A DNA stretch of 64,000 nt, taken from positions 21,446,818 to 21,510,817 of the forward strand of contig CM070613.1 of assembly GCA_036346395.1 (NCBI GenBank). Direction: 5' to 3'. Shown in pieces: positions 33,645-46,483 of the stretch. Under the pieces are notes generated by a model. The model was not told where the DNA came from and did no database searches. It saw only the letters and a list, made by a program, of their open reading frames with translations. Numbering within the stretch: position 1 is the stretch's first letter; each line of letters opens with the position of its first letter. A program made the translations under genes and the position numbers. Origin of the DNA: Hsuehochloa calcarea. Its lineage: Eukaryota > Streptophyta > Magnoliopsida > Poales > Poaceae.

Positions 33645-36600
33645 CTAGTTCAAATCCAAGACAATTTCCTGTATACTAGGCCTGTCATGCCGGTCCAGCA
33701 TCATGCATTTTAATGCTATCTCTATGCATGTCTTCACCTGTAGGCAATATACTTCGAGTGACCTGTGCCTCAATATTTCCTGTAGCTTTTTCCTCCAATT
33801 GTTATGTACCTGCAGAATTGGAACATGATGAAGTTAGAATGATATTATAGCACATAAAGTAGTAACTTTCCAAAATGGACTGTTGAAACTGATGTAAATG
33901 TTTTTTTAAAAACAATTCTTACATGTTGACCAAATTTTCGGCGCGTCATGTCAGCAATAGTAGAGTAGCCTTCACGTCCAGTCATTATCTTTACGATTAT
34001 AACACCCAAACTAAATATGTCATACCCATTTGAGAGTACTTGATTTTTTACGTATTCTGGCGGCCAGTATCCACTGCATGTCATCATATACGTTACGAGT
34101 TGTTGCTTAGTTGACTAAGAAAGACAATATAAAATACCTTGTGCAGAATCAATATCAACCTTCCAATCAATATCAACCTTCCAAAGGGTTTGTGTATATC
34201 CTACTAAAAAGGATGTTTATGTGCAGAATTAATATAAACCTTCCAATCAATAATTAAACAACAAGCAGGTCTTGTGTGATAGAGATGAAAGGGAAATTGC
34301 AAGTTACCCTTATGTGTGCAAAGTTAATCTCGACATTAAATATGCACATACATTAAATATGGATGTTTGGATGGCAGCACGTAATACACTTAAGAACAAC
34401 ACCTTTGATACTGGGGCTTCATTGTTGTAGTTGTTTTTTTTTTTTTTTTACAAAATAAGAGATAGGGCTTGTTTGGATGAGCCGGAATCGGCTAGAATCC
34501 TGGCCCAAACCGCCCATCTGAGCAAAATTCCACACCTAAGCCTATACACTATTTGCATGAGCCAATGGCGAAGAAGATTCCAGCCCCACTTTAGGTGGTC
34601 TTGAGACCACATGTCATGTTAACTTTGCACCTACTTTGCACCAACTTACACCTTAAGCACCTAGGATACCAACTCATTGCCAAAGTTTTTTTTATTATTA
34701 ATTAACCTCTTTTTTAAATTTTATTTTAAAGTTAATCTTCGTGAATTTTATTTTCAACTCTGACTCCTTTGATCACGCCACGGGTATTTATTAATTAACC
34801 TCTTTTTAATTTTATTTTAAAGTTAATCTTCGTGAACTTTATTTTCAATTATGTCTCCTTTGATCACGCCACTACCCGTGGCGTGGTAAAACAACACTGT
34901 CACGTCAGTCCGTATCTGGGCAAACTCTTATCACGCCACCAATGTTGTTTGATCACGTCACCACCAGTGGTGTGATAAAAAGTGCTATTTTAGCGACCTT
35001 ATTCTATGGCGTGACAATATTATTTTGTTACGCCACAGGTGACCCGTAGCGTGATCAAAAGGATCATAATTGGAAATAAAGTTCGCGAGTGTTAACTTTA
35101 AAATAATTTTTTTTTAAAAAGTTAATCGCCAAGAGAGACTAATTGTACAGTAAACAAATGAATCCGTGGGCCAAAGGGACAGCCTTGTCCCGCAAACTTC
35201 TGCAACGTCCCGTGGCCAAATGCCCAAAGAGAATGTTTTGGCATGAGGTATTATTAAGCTCACCATGTCCCTACAGAATTGATTGTCTTCTTGGTTTTTT
35301 CTTCGCCGAAGAGCCTTGACAAACCAAAATCTGCAATTTTTGGTACCATGTTCTTATCTAGCAATATATTACCAGGTTTTAAGTCCAGATGCCATATAGG
35401 TTCATCCAGTCCCTCACGAAGATATTTTAAACCTTCACAGATCCCCTTAATTATTTTGTAACGCAGATGCCAATTAAGTCCCTGGCATTCATCTGTAAAT
35501 TTTTTTTTAAAAAAAGCAAATGGTAAAAAATGTTATCTAAAGAATATATTTTTCCCATTACATGCTAAATAAAATGCACTTATGGCATAGAGTGCCATCT
35601 TAATTACCAGAAAGATGCTCGCGGAGGCTCCCATTGTCAACGTACTCGAGGCAGAGGGCCATATGTAAGGTTTCAACAAGACATGGTTTCCCCTGGTACT
35701 CCATCAGCGTTTCCTCTGATTCGTTGCAGTAGCCCCTTAGCTCTACAATATTTTGATGCTTGAGCCTCCTAAGGTTCTGGAACTCTTTCTGAAATTCACT
35801 ATCATCAACTGCCATGTTACGAAACACTTTCACGGCAATCTCTTCCCCATTTTCATGCACGCCCTGCTCAACATCGATCTCTTATTGATTACCAACATTG
35901 CCTTTTGTGTTATGGTGATGATATAATAGAAGTGGGGAAACTCTTCCTACCAACCGGTAGCGTGACCAGTCAGTCATCTTAGGGGCGGGATCCATGGGTT
36001 TGGAGAGGGTTCACCAAGACCCCCGGGATGTAGAGGGAGGGTGTGTGCGGCGGGCGGCGCAGCGGTGGGGGAAGTGTAGCAAGGCGGCTGTGGCACCACT
36101 AGCCATGGATTCGGAGGAGGGCGGTGGGCGCTGGCAATGAACGGCACGGCACGGCGATGATGGCGGTAGACTAATTAGGTTGGGCCAAGCGGCAAGGGCT
36201 GGGGCAGGGAAGAAGCGGTGTAGCGGCGAGGTGGCAAGGACACCGTCTTGCGGTGGGTGGCACCTCGCCGGTGTGGGTCCGGGGGTATATGTTTTGTTGG
36301 TTGCCCCATTTTACAACAACCAAGTGTGGGCATGTAATTAGAGTACCTTTTATGGCTATTTGTCAGTGGTGACAATGGATCAAAAAACCAAGTTGGTACC
36401 TCACAGTTACATTGGTTGACCTTCGGTTTAGCACCTGTGTGTGGCATGGCACGCCACATTCGGCAACGACACGTCACTTAATTACAGGGTATAAACGGAG
36501 CATGGTACTGATCATACCTTGTAAACTACTCCGAACGCACCACTGCCAAGCTTTCGCTCCTCAGCGAAACAATCTGTAAGCTTTTCTAACAACTTGTAGG

Positions 36601-36685
36601 TTAGCTTCATTGGCTCCGCACTTGTATGCTGTAAATTCTCCCCCATGCCTTTTCTTTCTGGTGCAAAGATAATCCTTCTGCGTAA
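33645..36685 (-). CDS. Gene C: receptor-like cytoplasmic kinase, 5 recognised coding exons
   Basis: Exons: 36685-36518, 35863-35608, 35492-35264, 34073-33923 and 33809-33645 (TAG stop). Motifs in order: GSGAFGVVYK, EIAVKVF, LCLEYVDNGSLREHL, HLDLKPGN (Asp kept), ADFGLSRLF, GYWPPEY and DRPSIQEI. Exon phases match genes A and B, so the three are paralogues. The activation segment reads CGYWPPE where most relatives have GYMAPE, a minor departure. Catalysis looks possible. A further upstream exon may lie near 36735-36795 (KLERSSTGRG); the start codon is not settled. Introns carry a MULE-type MITE (34683-35133), the hAT-like element lies just beyond the stop, and 35940-36500 is an unidentified insertion. 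It lacks the MSP and WD40 parts of gene B. Confidence 0.8.
34683..35133. mobile_element. Mutator-type MITE with duplicated left end
   Basis: Same family as 7211-7571: TTAATTAACCTCTTTTT left end, TGATCACGCCAC interior motifs in both orientations, and AAAATAATTTTTTTTTAAAA right end. The first ~90 bp occurs twice in tandem (about 34692-34785 and 34789-34876). It lies in the intron between the DFG exon and the following exon of gene C. Confidence 0.7.
35940..36500. other. Unidentified insertion in a gene C intron
   Basis: A GC-rich part (35990-36270, GGCGG/GGGTG runs) is followed by mixed sequence. No terminal repeats or protein similarity were found. The equivalent intron of gene A is only about 80 bp, so this is an insertion in gene C. 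Confidence 0.4.
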
Positions 36686-37061
36686 CTGCAAGTATATGAG
36701 TATTATTTTACATAGAAATGAAAAGCCTAAGAAAAAGTAGTTGAAGAGCGACTTGTAACATTCTTGTCCTCTGCCAGTACTCGACCTCTCGAGCTTTTGC
36801 AACTATGGGTGCACAAAATTAAATAGTTAACAATATAAAGAGAAATAGAACTTTATGAAGACACAACACTATCCTACGCACCACATACAGTACAGATCTG
36901 ATGAGCTAATGCTACAGAGAGTATAGAACAAGGTTGTTAATTAATGAAGATTATGTGGTAATTAAAAGCAACTGCAATGGAACTATTGAGAACCATCTGA
37001 AACTTAACCAGGGAGTTGTTAAATCACACCTGAGAATAGAGAGCAGCTGTAAAGGCACGCA

Positions 37062-37200
37062 CTTGGAGAAAAGGAGAAGAAGACCTGCAGAGCGATGTAT
37101 GTAGATCAAGCAACCGGAGCTAGACGGGTTAAGAATGGGCAGCTTGGCCCGGGGAAGAAGGACGGAGTCCGGATCATCGCAACCAGTATAAATAGCAAGA
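37062..37200 (-). promoter_or_regulatory. Gene C leader exon and TATA-like box
   Basis: This copy of the gene A leader has CTATTTATACTGG at about 37183-37195, then the leader ending TTCTCCAA before GTGCGT at 37061. The surrounding 36840-37330 matches 6780-7200 closely, including AGATCTGATGAGCTAATGC. The donor is GTGCGT rather than the GTAGGT of gene A, perhaps weaker. Confidence 0.5.
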
Positions 37201-37335
37201 TTAATTAAAAAAGTTCAATTACACAGCCGACGAGATGATGCATTTCATTTAAAAAACTAACTTGACTCCACGGCTCAAGGCATGTGATGCTCGACTACTT
37301 TCAAACCATTGAAGACCAAATCAGGTCTTTGTTTC

Positions 37336-40300
37336 TGATGGAAACGTAGACAATATTTTAATTATATATTTAATTACGAGGTAAAGATCATAAATAATTA
37401 GAGATGCATAAAGCGATATCAATAGTATACAACTCATTGCACTTCTAAACATACTTAATAATATTATTATAATAGAAAAATTGATCGTACGACCGACTTA
37501 CAATCGTGCTTGATGAAGAACAGGTAGTAGTGCAGACTCGAAATAGTGGTCGAAGCAGTGTAGATCGTAAATGATACACCGCAGACTTGAAGCTCGTGGT
37601 CAAGCAAAGGCGATCGTAGATGATGCAAAGATAATGAGCGGCCGCGCAGATGCGCTGCCCACAAATCTTATTGCCACCCCGTGCAAGTGAACTCCGCAAT
37701 AATGGTTCAGAGATACCCACTCACTCTCCTTAGTGCACGCCGAGGAGAAGAGACAACTTAGTTCACACAACACAACCCTCCAGCTAGAAGAACAGAGAGG
37801 AAGATTTAGGAACAATAGAAGTGAATTGATCAAAATCGCATGTCTAGACGTCTCCGGATGATTTTAAGGTCGAGGCAATTATTCTTTAGTAACTGCAAAC
37901 TTAAACACTGGTAATTGCTAATTCAAAACCAATTAATGGTCATTAAGCAGTGTTTATTGATCTTGATTGTACATTGGTCTACAGGTTCGACCACTGGTCT
38001 ACAGCTTCGACAGTGTATTATGACCACGCTGGTCTAAGGATGCGACTACTATTTTTTGACTACACTGGTCTATGCCTTCGATCATAATGGTTTATCACTT
38101 CTATCATACTAGTCTAAGGCTTCGACCACACTAGTCTATACCTTCGACCACATTATTACGACCACACTGGTCTATTTCTTCGACTACACTGGTCTAAGGC
38201 TTTGACCATACTGGTCTATGTCTTCGACCACATTATTATGATCACACTAGTCTATATCTTCGATCACATTGGTTTAAGGCTTCGACTACACTGGTCTAAG
38301 GCTTCGACCACACTAGTCTAAGACTCCTGGTCTAAGACTTAGACCTCCCTAGTCTAAGACTTCTGGCCTAAGACTTCGACCACTCTCGTCTAAAACTTCT
38401 GATCTAAGACTTTACTTGTTTAGGAATTTTAGGAATGAATGGTCCTTTACACAATGGGCATAATTCCAACAATTCTCCATCAATTCCAAGGCAAGCAACA
38501 AAAAGAAATGATTAAGATTATTGTGCTGAAGAGTTGTTGATATACCAGTCTTTCAGTGTAAGTCATGTACGGGTCTAACTAGCACCTAGAATAACAAGAT
38601 TCATTTTCTCACAACTGATGAATGGACTATGTCTTGAATTCACAGTCTTTCGTGATTATATTTCACTTGAAATCTCAACTTATACTAGGCTGACAGAGAA
38701 CCATGCCTAAACGGAGCATTATTTGGTCATGCTCCCTTATCTGCTCATGAGCTTTATAGAGAATGCCCTATTCTCGTGAACTACGACCTCATAGTTATGC
38801 TCAAGTAGGTGTATTCATTTTAGGTATCATGTGGGTTAATACATTTTTCCCTCATTGGACATTAGAATACATTAAGATTTTTAGTCATCCTTCCATACAG
38901 TTGAGAGTACTTTGTTTATTAGGACACGGGTACACATATTATTATAATATACTATCTTGTAACTCCAATGGGCCTCATTTTCATATCCATAGATGCAACA
39001 TAAATCGCCTTCCGTGCTAGCCCCTTTATGAAAGGGTCTGCCAGATTTTTCTCAGTGCGAATATAATTCACAGTAATCACTCTAGAGTTCCTTAGTTTTC
39101 TTACAGATTTAAGCCAACGCTTCACATGTCTGGAGGACTTCATGTTATCCTTAGTACTTGTAACCTTAATCAACACTGTTTGATTATCAAAGTACGTTGG
39201 GATTGCCGGTATTGGTTTCTCAACTAGTGGTAAGTCCAACAGAAGCTCTATAAGCTATTCAATCTCAACAGTAGTTGTATCTAATGCTACAAGTTCTGCT
39301 TCCATGGTTGACCTATCAATATGGTCTATTTACACGATCTCCATGAAACTACAGCCCCTCCTAGGGTAAAGACATAACCACTTGTATCTTTGATCTCTTC
39401 TGCATTTGAGATCCAATTTGAATCACTATATCATTCTAATGCAGATGGATACCCAATATAGTGAATTCCATATAAAGTTGTATTTCTCAAGTAGCGCAAC
39501 ACTCTCTCAAGTGCCTCCTAATCATCATCTCCTGGGTTAGAAGTAAACAAACTTAATTTGCTCATAGCAAATGATATGTCAGGTCTTGTGGCACCAGATA
39601 GATACATAAGGGACCCAATAATTTGTAAATATCTCAATTGATCTTTGCCTAATCCCTTATTCTTTCGAAGCTTAACACTAGCATCATAACTAGTTGGGGA
39701 AATCTTGCAGCTATCAAAACCGAACCGGCTCAGGATTTTCTCAGCATAATGGGATTGTTCAAAGTGATCTCATCCTCATTTTTGATCAATTTGATATTCA
39801 GAATAACATCTGTCTCTCCTAGGTTTTTCATATCAAAGCATCTAGATAAGAAATATTTGACCTCATCAACAACAACAGTGTTTGTTCCAAATATAAGTAT
39901 GTCATCAACATACAAACACAAAATCACTCCTTGACCGCCCCCATAATGATAATACACACACTTATCTGCCTCATTCATAGAAAAACTAGCAGAAGTTAAA
40001 GTTTTATGAAACTTCTCACGCCATTATTTAGGTGCTTGCTTTAGGTCGTACAAGGATTTGATTAATTTGCATACCTTATTTTTCTGTTAAGAAATCACAA
40101 AATCATCCGGTTGCTACATATAGATTTCTTCCTCTAACTCTCCATTAAGGAAATCTGTCTTCACATCCATTTGATAAATGTGTAGACTATGGAAAGAAGC
40201 TAATGCAATGAGCACTCGAATGGTGGTCAATCTAGCAACAAGCGAGTAAGTATCAAAATAATCCTCACCTTCTTTATGGGTATAACCCTTGGTCACAAGT

Positions 40301-43300
40301 CTTGTCTTGTACTTATCAATAGTACCGTTAGGCACAATTTTCTTTTTAAAGATCCACTTGCATCCAATAGGTTTGCACCCAATAGGATGATCAGTGATCT
40401 CCAAAGTCCCATTAGCCATGATGGAATCCATCTCACTATGAACTGTCTCTTTTCAATACTCAGCATCAGGTAATGCATAAGCCTCTGAAAGTGTGTTTGA
40501 CATATCATACATGAGATATACAATAAAGTATTCTCTCAAGGTTTTCTCAACCCTTTGTCGCTTGCTCTGAGAAGCTTCTTCAATTAAATTGTTATATTCC
40601 TCAGAAATATCACAAACTGGTGGTATATCACTCATTAGTTCAGAGATAATGGTAAGTTTAAAATTACTATTATTCATAGTTTGATTATTCTCAGATCGAG
40701 AAGTACTATCTGCAGTTCTCATAGGATAAATATCCTTAAAAAATAAAGCATCTCTGGACTCCATTATTGTGTTAACAATAATCTCAGGAGTTTCTAATTT
40801 TACTACTAAAAATCTATATGCCGTGCTGTTATGAGCATATCACAGTAAGACATAATCGATTGTTTTAGGTCCAAACTTTCTCTTTTTCTGCAATGATATA
40901 TCGACTCTTGCCAAACAACCACAAGTTCACAGAATATTAATATTTGGTTTTCTCCCCTTCCATCCATCGTACGGAGTAATCTAACACTTTTTAGTGATTA
41001 CTCTGTTTAGAACGAAAGTTGTTGTCAAAATAGCTTCCCCCACAATATCTTAAGCATATCACACTCTCCAACATGGCATTCACCAAGTTTGTTAGTTTCG
41101 TATTTTTTCTCTCAGCCACCCTGTTTTGATTGGGGTGAGTATGGTGGTATAACTTCGTGGACTATTCCTTGTTCAGAACAGAATTGGAAGAATTCATGAG
41201 AGATATACTCTCCTCCACGATCAGAGCTTAGTCTTTTAATTTCCATTTCTAGTTGGTTCTCAACCTCGGCCTTATAAATTTTAAAGTAATTCAAAGCTTC
41301 ATCTTTTGTTTTCAATAGATACACATAGCAATATCGCGATGCATCATCAATAAGAGTTAGAAAATATCTTTTGCATCCTTTGGTCAACAATCTATTCATC
41401 TCACACAAGTCAGAATGGACTAGATCTAAAGGTGCCAAATTCTTTTCCTCCTGTAACCCCTTAAAGGGCTTTCGAGTTTGTTTTGCTAACACACAAGTTT
41501 GACATTTTGATCCTATGACAATTTCACATTTTGGAATTAAATCTAATATCGACATTTGAGCAATACTGTCAAAACCAATATGACAAAAATGAGAATGCCA
41601 TATATTGGCTTCACATTTATTCAAACGAGTTGCAACATTCAAACTATGACAATACTCTAAAGTACTTATGCGGAACAAGCCGCCACTCTCATAGCATTAA
41701 TCTGATTGTTCTGTTTGGTCGTACTGGATGCATCTTTTATTTTTGCCTTTTCTTTCACACCAAGAGCAGCAATGAGATCCTCACTATATATCTCTTCCCT
41801 CTTGTGCTTTATGCCAGTGGCAAAATCCCACCATGAAGCAGGAAATTTGGTAACAATATGATCTACGACCAGGTTCTTGTCACCAACAACTAGCTCGTAT
41901 CTCTATACGACCAGTTTATATATAGTCTCGACCAGTTTGTAACTCCTTACGACCAGGTTTCGACCACTTGGTGATTATGTTCGACCAGTCTACGACCAGC
42001 TCGTATCTCCATATGACTAGTCCGTATCTGATCGAACTAAATGACCTCCAAGATGTGCAATCTCTCCGACTAGTAGCTAAAGCTCATGAGCCTGTGCAAC
42101 TATAGACTTCACATCATCTATAATGTAGTCAAAGAATTGCTCGCACATATAGAACCAACGACTAGCTTCAGCTTTGGCATATTTGTGCTTGAGTGCATCC
42201 CACAACTCTCTGGCAGACTTGAAGTCCATGTACACATCATAGAGCTGGTCGGCTAGTATGGTCAGTATGCATCCAAGGGCAGTGTTGTTATCTATGTCGA
42301 ACTTCATGGTTTGTTCAATCGTAAATTGATATTGTGGTCGGATCACCCACCACAGCCCCAAAGACATGAGCCAAAACTTGACATTTGTCTGCCATCTACG
42401 AAGTTCTAACCAGAAAATCTGTCAGGCTTCATAGCATCAGAAGCACCAGCCATTGCTAAATCACAAAAATAATCTACAATAAGGTTCATGGATTGTTGGA
42501 AATATGGAAAACATTTTAATTACATATTTGATTATGAGGCAAAGATCATAAATAACTAGAGATGCATAAAGCGATATCAATAGCAGACAATTCATTGCAC
42601 TTATAAACATACTCAACAATATTATTATAACAGAAAAACTGATCGTACGACTGACTTGTAGTCATGCTTGATGAAGAATAGGTAGTAGCGCAGACTCGAA
42701 GCAGTGGTCGAAGCAGTGCAGATCGTAGATGATGCAGTGTAGTGAGCGGTCGCACAGATGCGCTGCCCACAAACCTTATTACCGCCCCATGCAGGTGAAC
42801 TTCGCGACAGTGGTTCGGACATATCCGCTCACCCTCTTTCCCAGTGCACGCTGAGGAGAAGGGATGACTTGGTTCAAACGACACAACCCTCCAGCCAGAA
42901 GAACAGAGAGGAAGATTTAGGAACAATGGAAGTGAATTGATCAAAATCGCATGCCTAGACGTCTCCAGATGATTTTAAAGTCGAGACAATTACTCTCTAG
43001 TAACTGTAAACTTAAACCATTGGTAAATGCTAATTCAAAATCAATTAATGGTCATTAAGCAGTGTTTATTGATCCTAATTGTACATTGGTCTACAGCTTC
43101 GACCACTGGTCTATAGTTTTGACAGTGTATTATGACCACGTTGGTCGAAGGTTCCGACCACGATTTTTTGACCACACTGGTCTATGCCTTCGACCATTAT
43201 AGTCTATGGCTTTAAGCATATTATTTTGACTATACTAGTATATGCCTTCGACCACACTGGTCCAAAGCTTCAACCACACTGATCTATGCCTTCGACCACA

Positions 43301-43621
43301 TTATTACGACCACACTGGTCTATGTCTTCGACCACACTGGTCTAAAGTTTCGACCACATTGGTCTATATCTTCGGCCACATTATTACGATTACATTGGTC
43401 TAAGGTTTCGACCACACTGGTTTAAAAGTTCGACCATACTGGTTTAAAAGTTCGACCATACTGGTTTATATATTCCACTACATTGGTTTAAGATTTCGAT
43501 CACCTTGGTCTAAGACCCATGGTCTAACACTTTAATCACTCTGATCTAAGATTTCTGATTTAAGACTTTGTATGCTTTATAATTTTAGAAATGAGTTACA
43601 CGTATGACTCCAATTTCAACA
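37336..43621 (-). mobile_element. Complete but decayed Ty1-copia element
   Basis: LTRs at 37336-38471 (3') and 42494-43621 (5') run TGTTGGAAAT...TTTCAACA (left copy drifted) and are flanked by GTTTC (37331-37335) and GTTAC (43622-43626). Internal minus-strand coding: gag 42453-42077 with an in-frame stop, integrase 41678-41112 (WHSHFCH, CQTC, HSDLCE, SSDRGGEY), RT 40431-39720 (QMDVKTDFLNG, intact YVDD in LCLYVDDILIFG) and RNase H to about 39010. Protease is not recognisable. The LTRs differ visibly by substitutions and a ~45-bp insertion, so the copy is old. The expected TGGTATCAGAG primer site is not seen beside the 5' LTR. Confidence 0.85.
37970..38420. repeat. LTR minisatellite, CTGGTCTAAGGCTTCGACCA unit
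   Basis: About 20 imperfect units of ~20-25 bp (CACTGGTCTATGCCTTCGAC and variants). The same array lies in the other LTR at about 43085-43580. Each unit holds GGTC...GACC arms, so single units are short hairpins. Confidence 0.85.
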
Positions 43622-43980
43622 GTTACAGAGACCAAACATTAGTTTAATTTCTTGGTACACGCCAACCTACTATCATACAGGACAAAAAGAATCTTAAAAA
43701 GGGCTTGAGGTTGAGGATAGATAGTATCACGTGTGACAGGTGACAGTAAATATTCCAGGCAATAAGCGTGCAGACGGCAGACCTGATCAATTATTTTTTT
43801 TAATTTGTGATGAAGTGATTTGATATAAATATGATCTAGTCCACATCGAGTGACGGGAGCTCCGCGGGGAGGCCCGTTTCGTTGAATGGAAAAGAAAAAC
43901 AGGTAAATACGATGCAAGTTAGGAGCAAATGCAGAAAGAGAGTGGTGGGTGTAAACGCAGCTAGTAATGTTATATTTGAT
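43622..43980. repeat. Upstream segment duplicated from 7572-7850
   Basis: TTAATTTCTTGGTAC, CGCCAACCT and GCTTGAGGTTGAGGATAGAT match 7585-7680. It continues the gene C 5' flank after the copia insertion. No gene is seen. Confidence 0.75.
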
Positions 43981-43982
43981 TA

Positions 43983-44626
43983 TTAGAATTAAAGTATATG
44001 AGTTACCTATATATAGATTATAGTTATCATATAAATACGTACGGCTATCATGTGAACGTGTGATTTATCGGAAGAGAATGTGTCATGTATATAGGAAGCC
44101 GAGACGACATACTGTCTAACACGCCCCTGCAGTCGGAACGTCACCAAGGCGGACATTCAGACTGAACCTAAATTCGATGAAGACGGAAGTCTCGCGGACG
44201 ACGGTCCGACGATGATGATCCGGCATGATGACGACGGTAGACGGGGCGCTCGGAAGGCCGTGGAGGGAGGGCCGTGTTGACGAGCGCGCCGCGTCACGCC
44301 ACGACATCATCGAAAAAGAGACGTCGGAGAGGTTTAAGCCGAGGCGGTGAAGTCCGGAGCCGAGAAACGTTGACAGGTCGGCAGAGCGACGCAAATCGAT
44401 CTATGATCGGAAAAAAAATATAGAGAAAAGCCAATTTGAAGATGACCGTGGAAAACTCTAGTTGGTAGCCGATTGGATGATCGGTGACACGACTTAAACT
44501 ATATGTTGCGCAGCCCCCGGGAGAGATCATAGAGATGAGATCATCTCACAGGGGCGGCGCGACGGAAGTTGTGGAAGCGGCGGCTCAGGAGCGGCACCGC
44601 TCTGATACCATATAAGCGAGGAAAGT

Positions 44627-44675
<49 letters not shown>

Positions 44676-44751
44676 ACTATCATATGAGCGCGTGATCTTT
44701 CGAAAGAAAAAATGTTATACATGTACGAAGCCGAGGTCATCCTGTCTGACA
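43983..44751 (-). mobile_element. TRIM (terminal-repeat retrotransposon in miniature)
   Basis: Two short LTRs: about 43983-44121 and 44612-44751, sharing CTATCATGTGAACGTGTGAT / CTATCATATGAGCGCGTGAT and AAGCCGAG...CTGTCT(A/G)ACA. On the minus strand TGGTATCAGAGCGGTGCC (44593-44610) lies just inside the right LTR as primer site, and GCAGGGGCG lies before the left LTR as a purine-rich tract. The internal region is about 490 bp with no retroviral protein. The right LTR holds a (TA)n expansion at about 44632-44672. Target duplication was not resolved. Confidence 0.72.
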
Positions 44752-44859
44752 ATAGGTACCAGAAGTTTTACCAATTAAAATAAATAATTAAAAAAAAGGT
44801 ACCGCTGGATACCTTTGCGTGTGCTGATACTTTCAGTAACAAACCCTTGGGCCTGAAAG

Positions 44860-45150
44860 CCCACGAAGAGACTAATGAAAGCTGCCTCTCCTGCAGCCCC
44901 AACTCACAGCCGTTTCCCTTGCTGCTCACTCTGCAGATGGCGTCCGCTCCTGAAGGAGCAAGGACTCTGGTGCCCGGCGAGGCTCCGGTGAGGCTCCGGC
45001 CGGTACTTCCTCTGTTCCCCTCTTGTGCTTTCTTGTGTCTGTTCCTTTCTTCTTCTTGTTCCTCTTGTTCCCTCCTTGTTCTTGTTGTTCCCACCGGCCG
45101 GTACAAACGATTAGGATTTGTGCTTAAATGCTTTACTGCTTCCCCTGATT
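44860..45150 (+). other. Possible 5' exon of an unknown gene or captured fragment
   Basis: GC-richer than its surroundings: a pyrimidine-rich CTCTGCAG precedes ATGGCGTCCGCTCCTG, then a potential donor CTCCG/GTGAGG. The predicted peptide start (MASAPEGARTLVPGEAP) is not one I recognise, and no following exon was found. It may be a gene fragment carried by a transposon. Confidence 0.25.
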
Positions 45151-46480
45151 AGGATTGGTACTTATTAACTAATCTGAGTTTCGAATCTTGATCAGTTTTC
45201 TCATCGATCATGTCCAATTAAACCTTGAAGAAGCTATCATTTAAGTGTAATCCGAAGTGGTTCCTAGTTTGTCAATTTGAGTTCTTGGATAGCTTCAGTA
45301 CAATTACTACTCAGTTTCTTTGGCATCATGCATGTTCAAATTTGGTGCCCCTCAATCAGTAGTTTTGTGGAAATTGTGCCAAAAAAAGGTTGCTAATATA
45401 TATCTTGTGCTTTTTGTAAACAAATATATCTTGTCCTTGAGATGGACTATCGTTTGTTTCATCGATTTAATTGTGCTAAAAAAGCTGCCAACTTATGGAA
45501 TTTTTCCTCCTTTGAAGTATCATTTGTTTCGTCTATTTGCGTCTTATGAACTTATCAATTATCTTTTATATTATATATTTTTATTACTTTTATTATGTAT
45601 ATACTGCCGTACCGACATACATGAGTTTTTTTTTTTTGTTTTTTGTTTTGTAAATGACATATCACCGTACCGGTGTACCATTATCGCATACCAGTGCATC
45701 ATAGATTAATAGAGGTATGAGAATACAAACACCAACCCAAAAGAGAAGAAACCCAACAAACACCGGGCAGAGATATCAGATGTCAAACCTTTCAATGCAG
45801 GTCCGTGAAATGTTTGGGAAGCAATGAGGAATTCTTTGAAGAGAGGGAAGGAAAAGAGGAGAGATGCAAAGGAGAGATGACTCAGTCGAATATGTGGTCA
45901 TGCAGGGGATGGACCGGCAGGCATGACGTGAATTGCCTAGTGATGATGAAAAGTAGTAGCAGCTGGCAGTGGAAGAATCTCTGAGGGAGCTTCGCTTTCG
46001 GCAGTGAATGGAGCGGATGGCTGCCACATCCGAGCATGGTGGTGGGAGTGGTAGTGCTTGTGGTGCAAGCGGCAATGGCAGTGGTGCTGGTTAATGTTGG
46101 GTTGATTGAGATAATGTGTCGCAGTGAAAGTGTTGCTTGTAAAGTTAGTACTTTTCAGGAATACTGACAATAATGTTGAAATTGTTTTAACTTGTTGGTT
46201 ACATATTAGCTGAATTTTGAATCTGCAATCATTTACTGAAATTTCTGCAGTTACAGTGAGAGGTCATTTACTGAAAACCTGCTGCTGCGTTTGAATTGTT
46301 GCTCCTAGCTGCTGCTGCTCCTACGTGCATGATGAGCCTCTTTTTGTCAGATGGTTGGATTTGTCAATGCTTTTGTCCAGCTGCTGGGCTGGTTCTTTGT
46401 CATTCAATGTCAGTTCACTACGTAATATGCTTGAGTTTGCTGCTATACGGATATAATTTGTTAGTTCCTGCTGTTCACTA
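45151..46480. other. Intergenic, nothing recognised
   Basis: I see no family similarity, terminal repeats or RNA gene. Open frames here are short and without motifs. Confidence 0.35.
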
Positions 46481-46483
46481 CGG

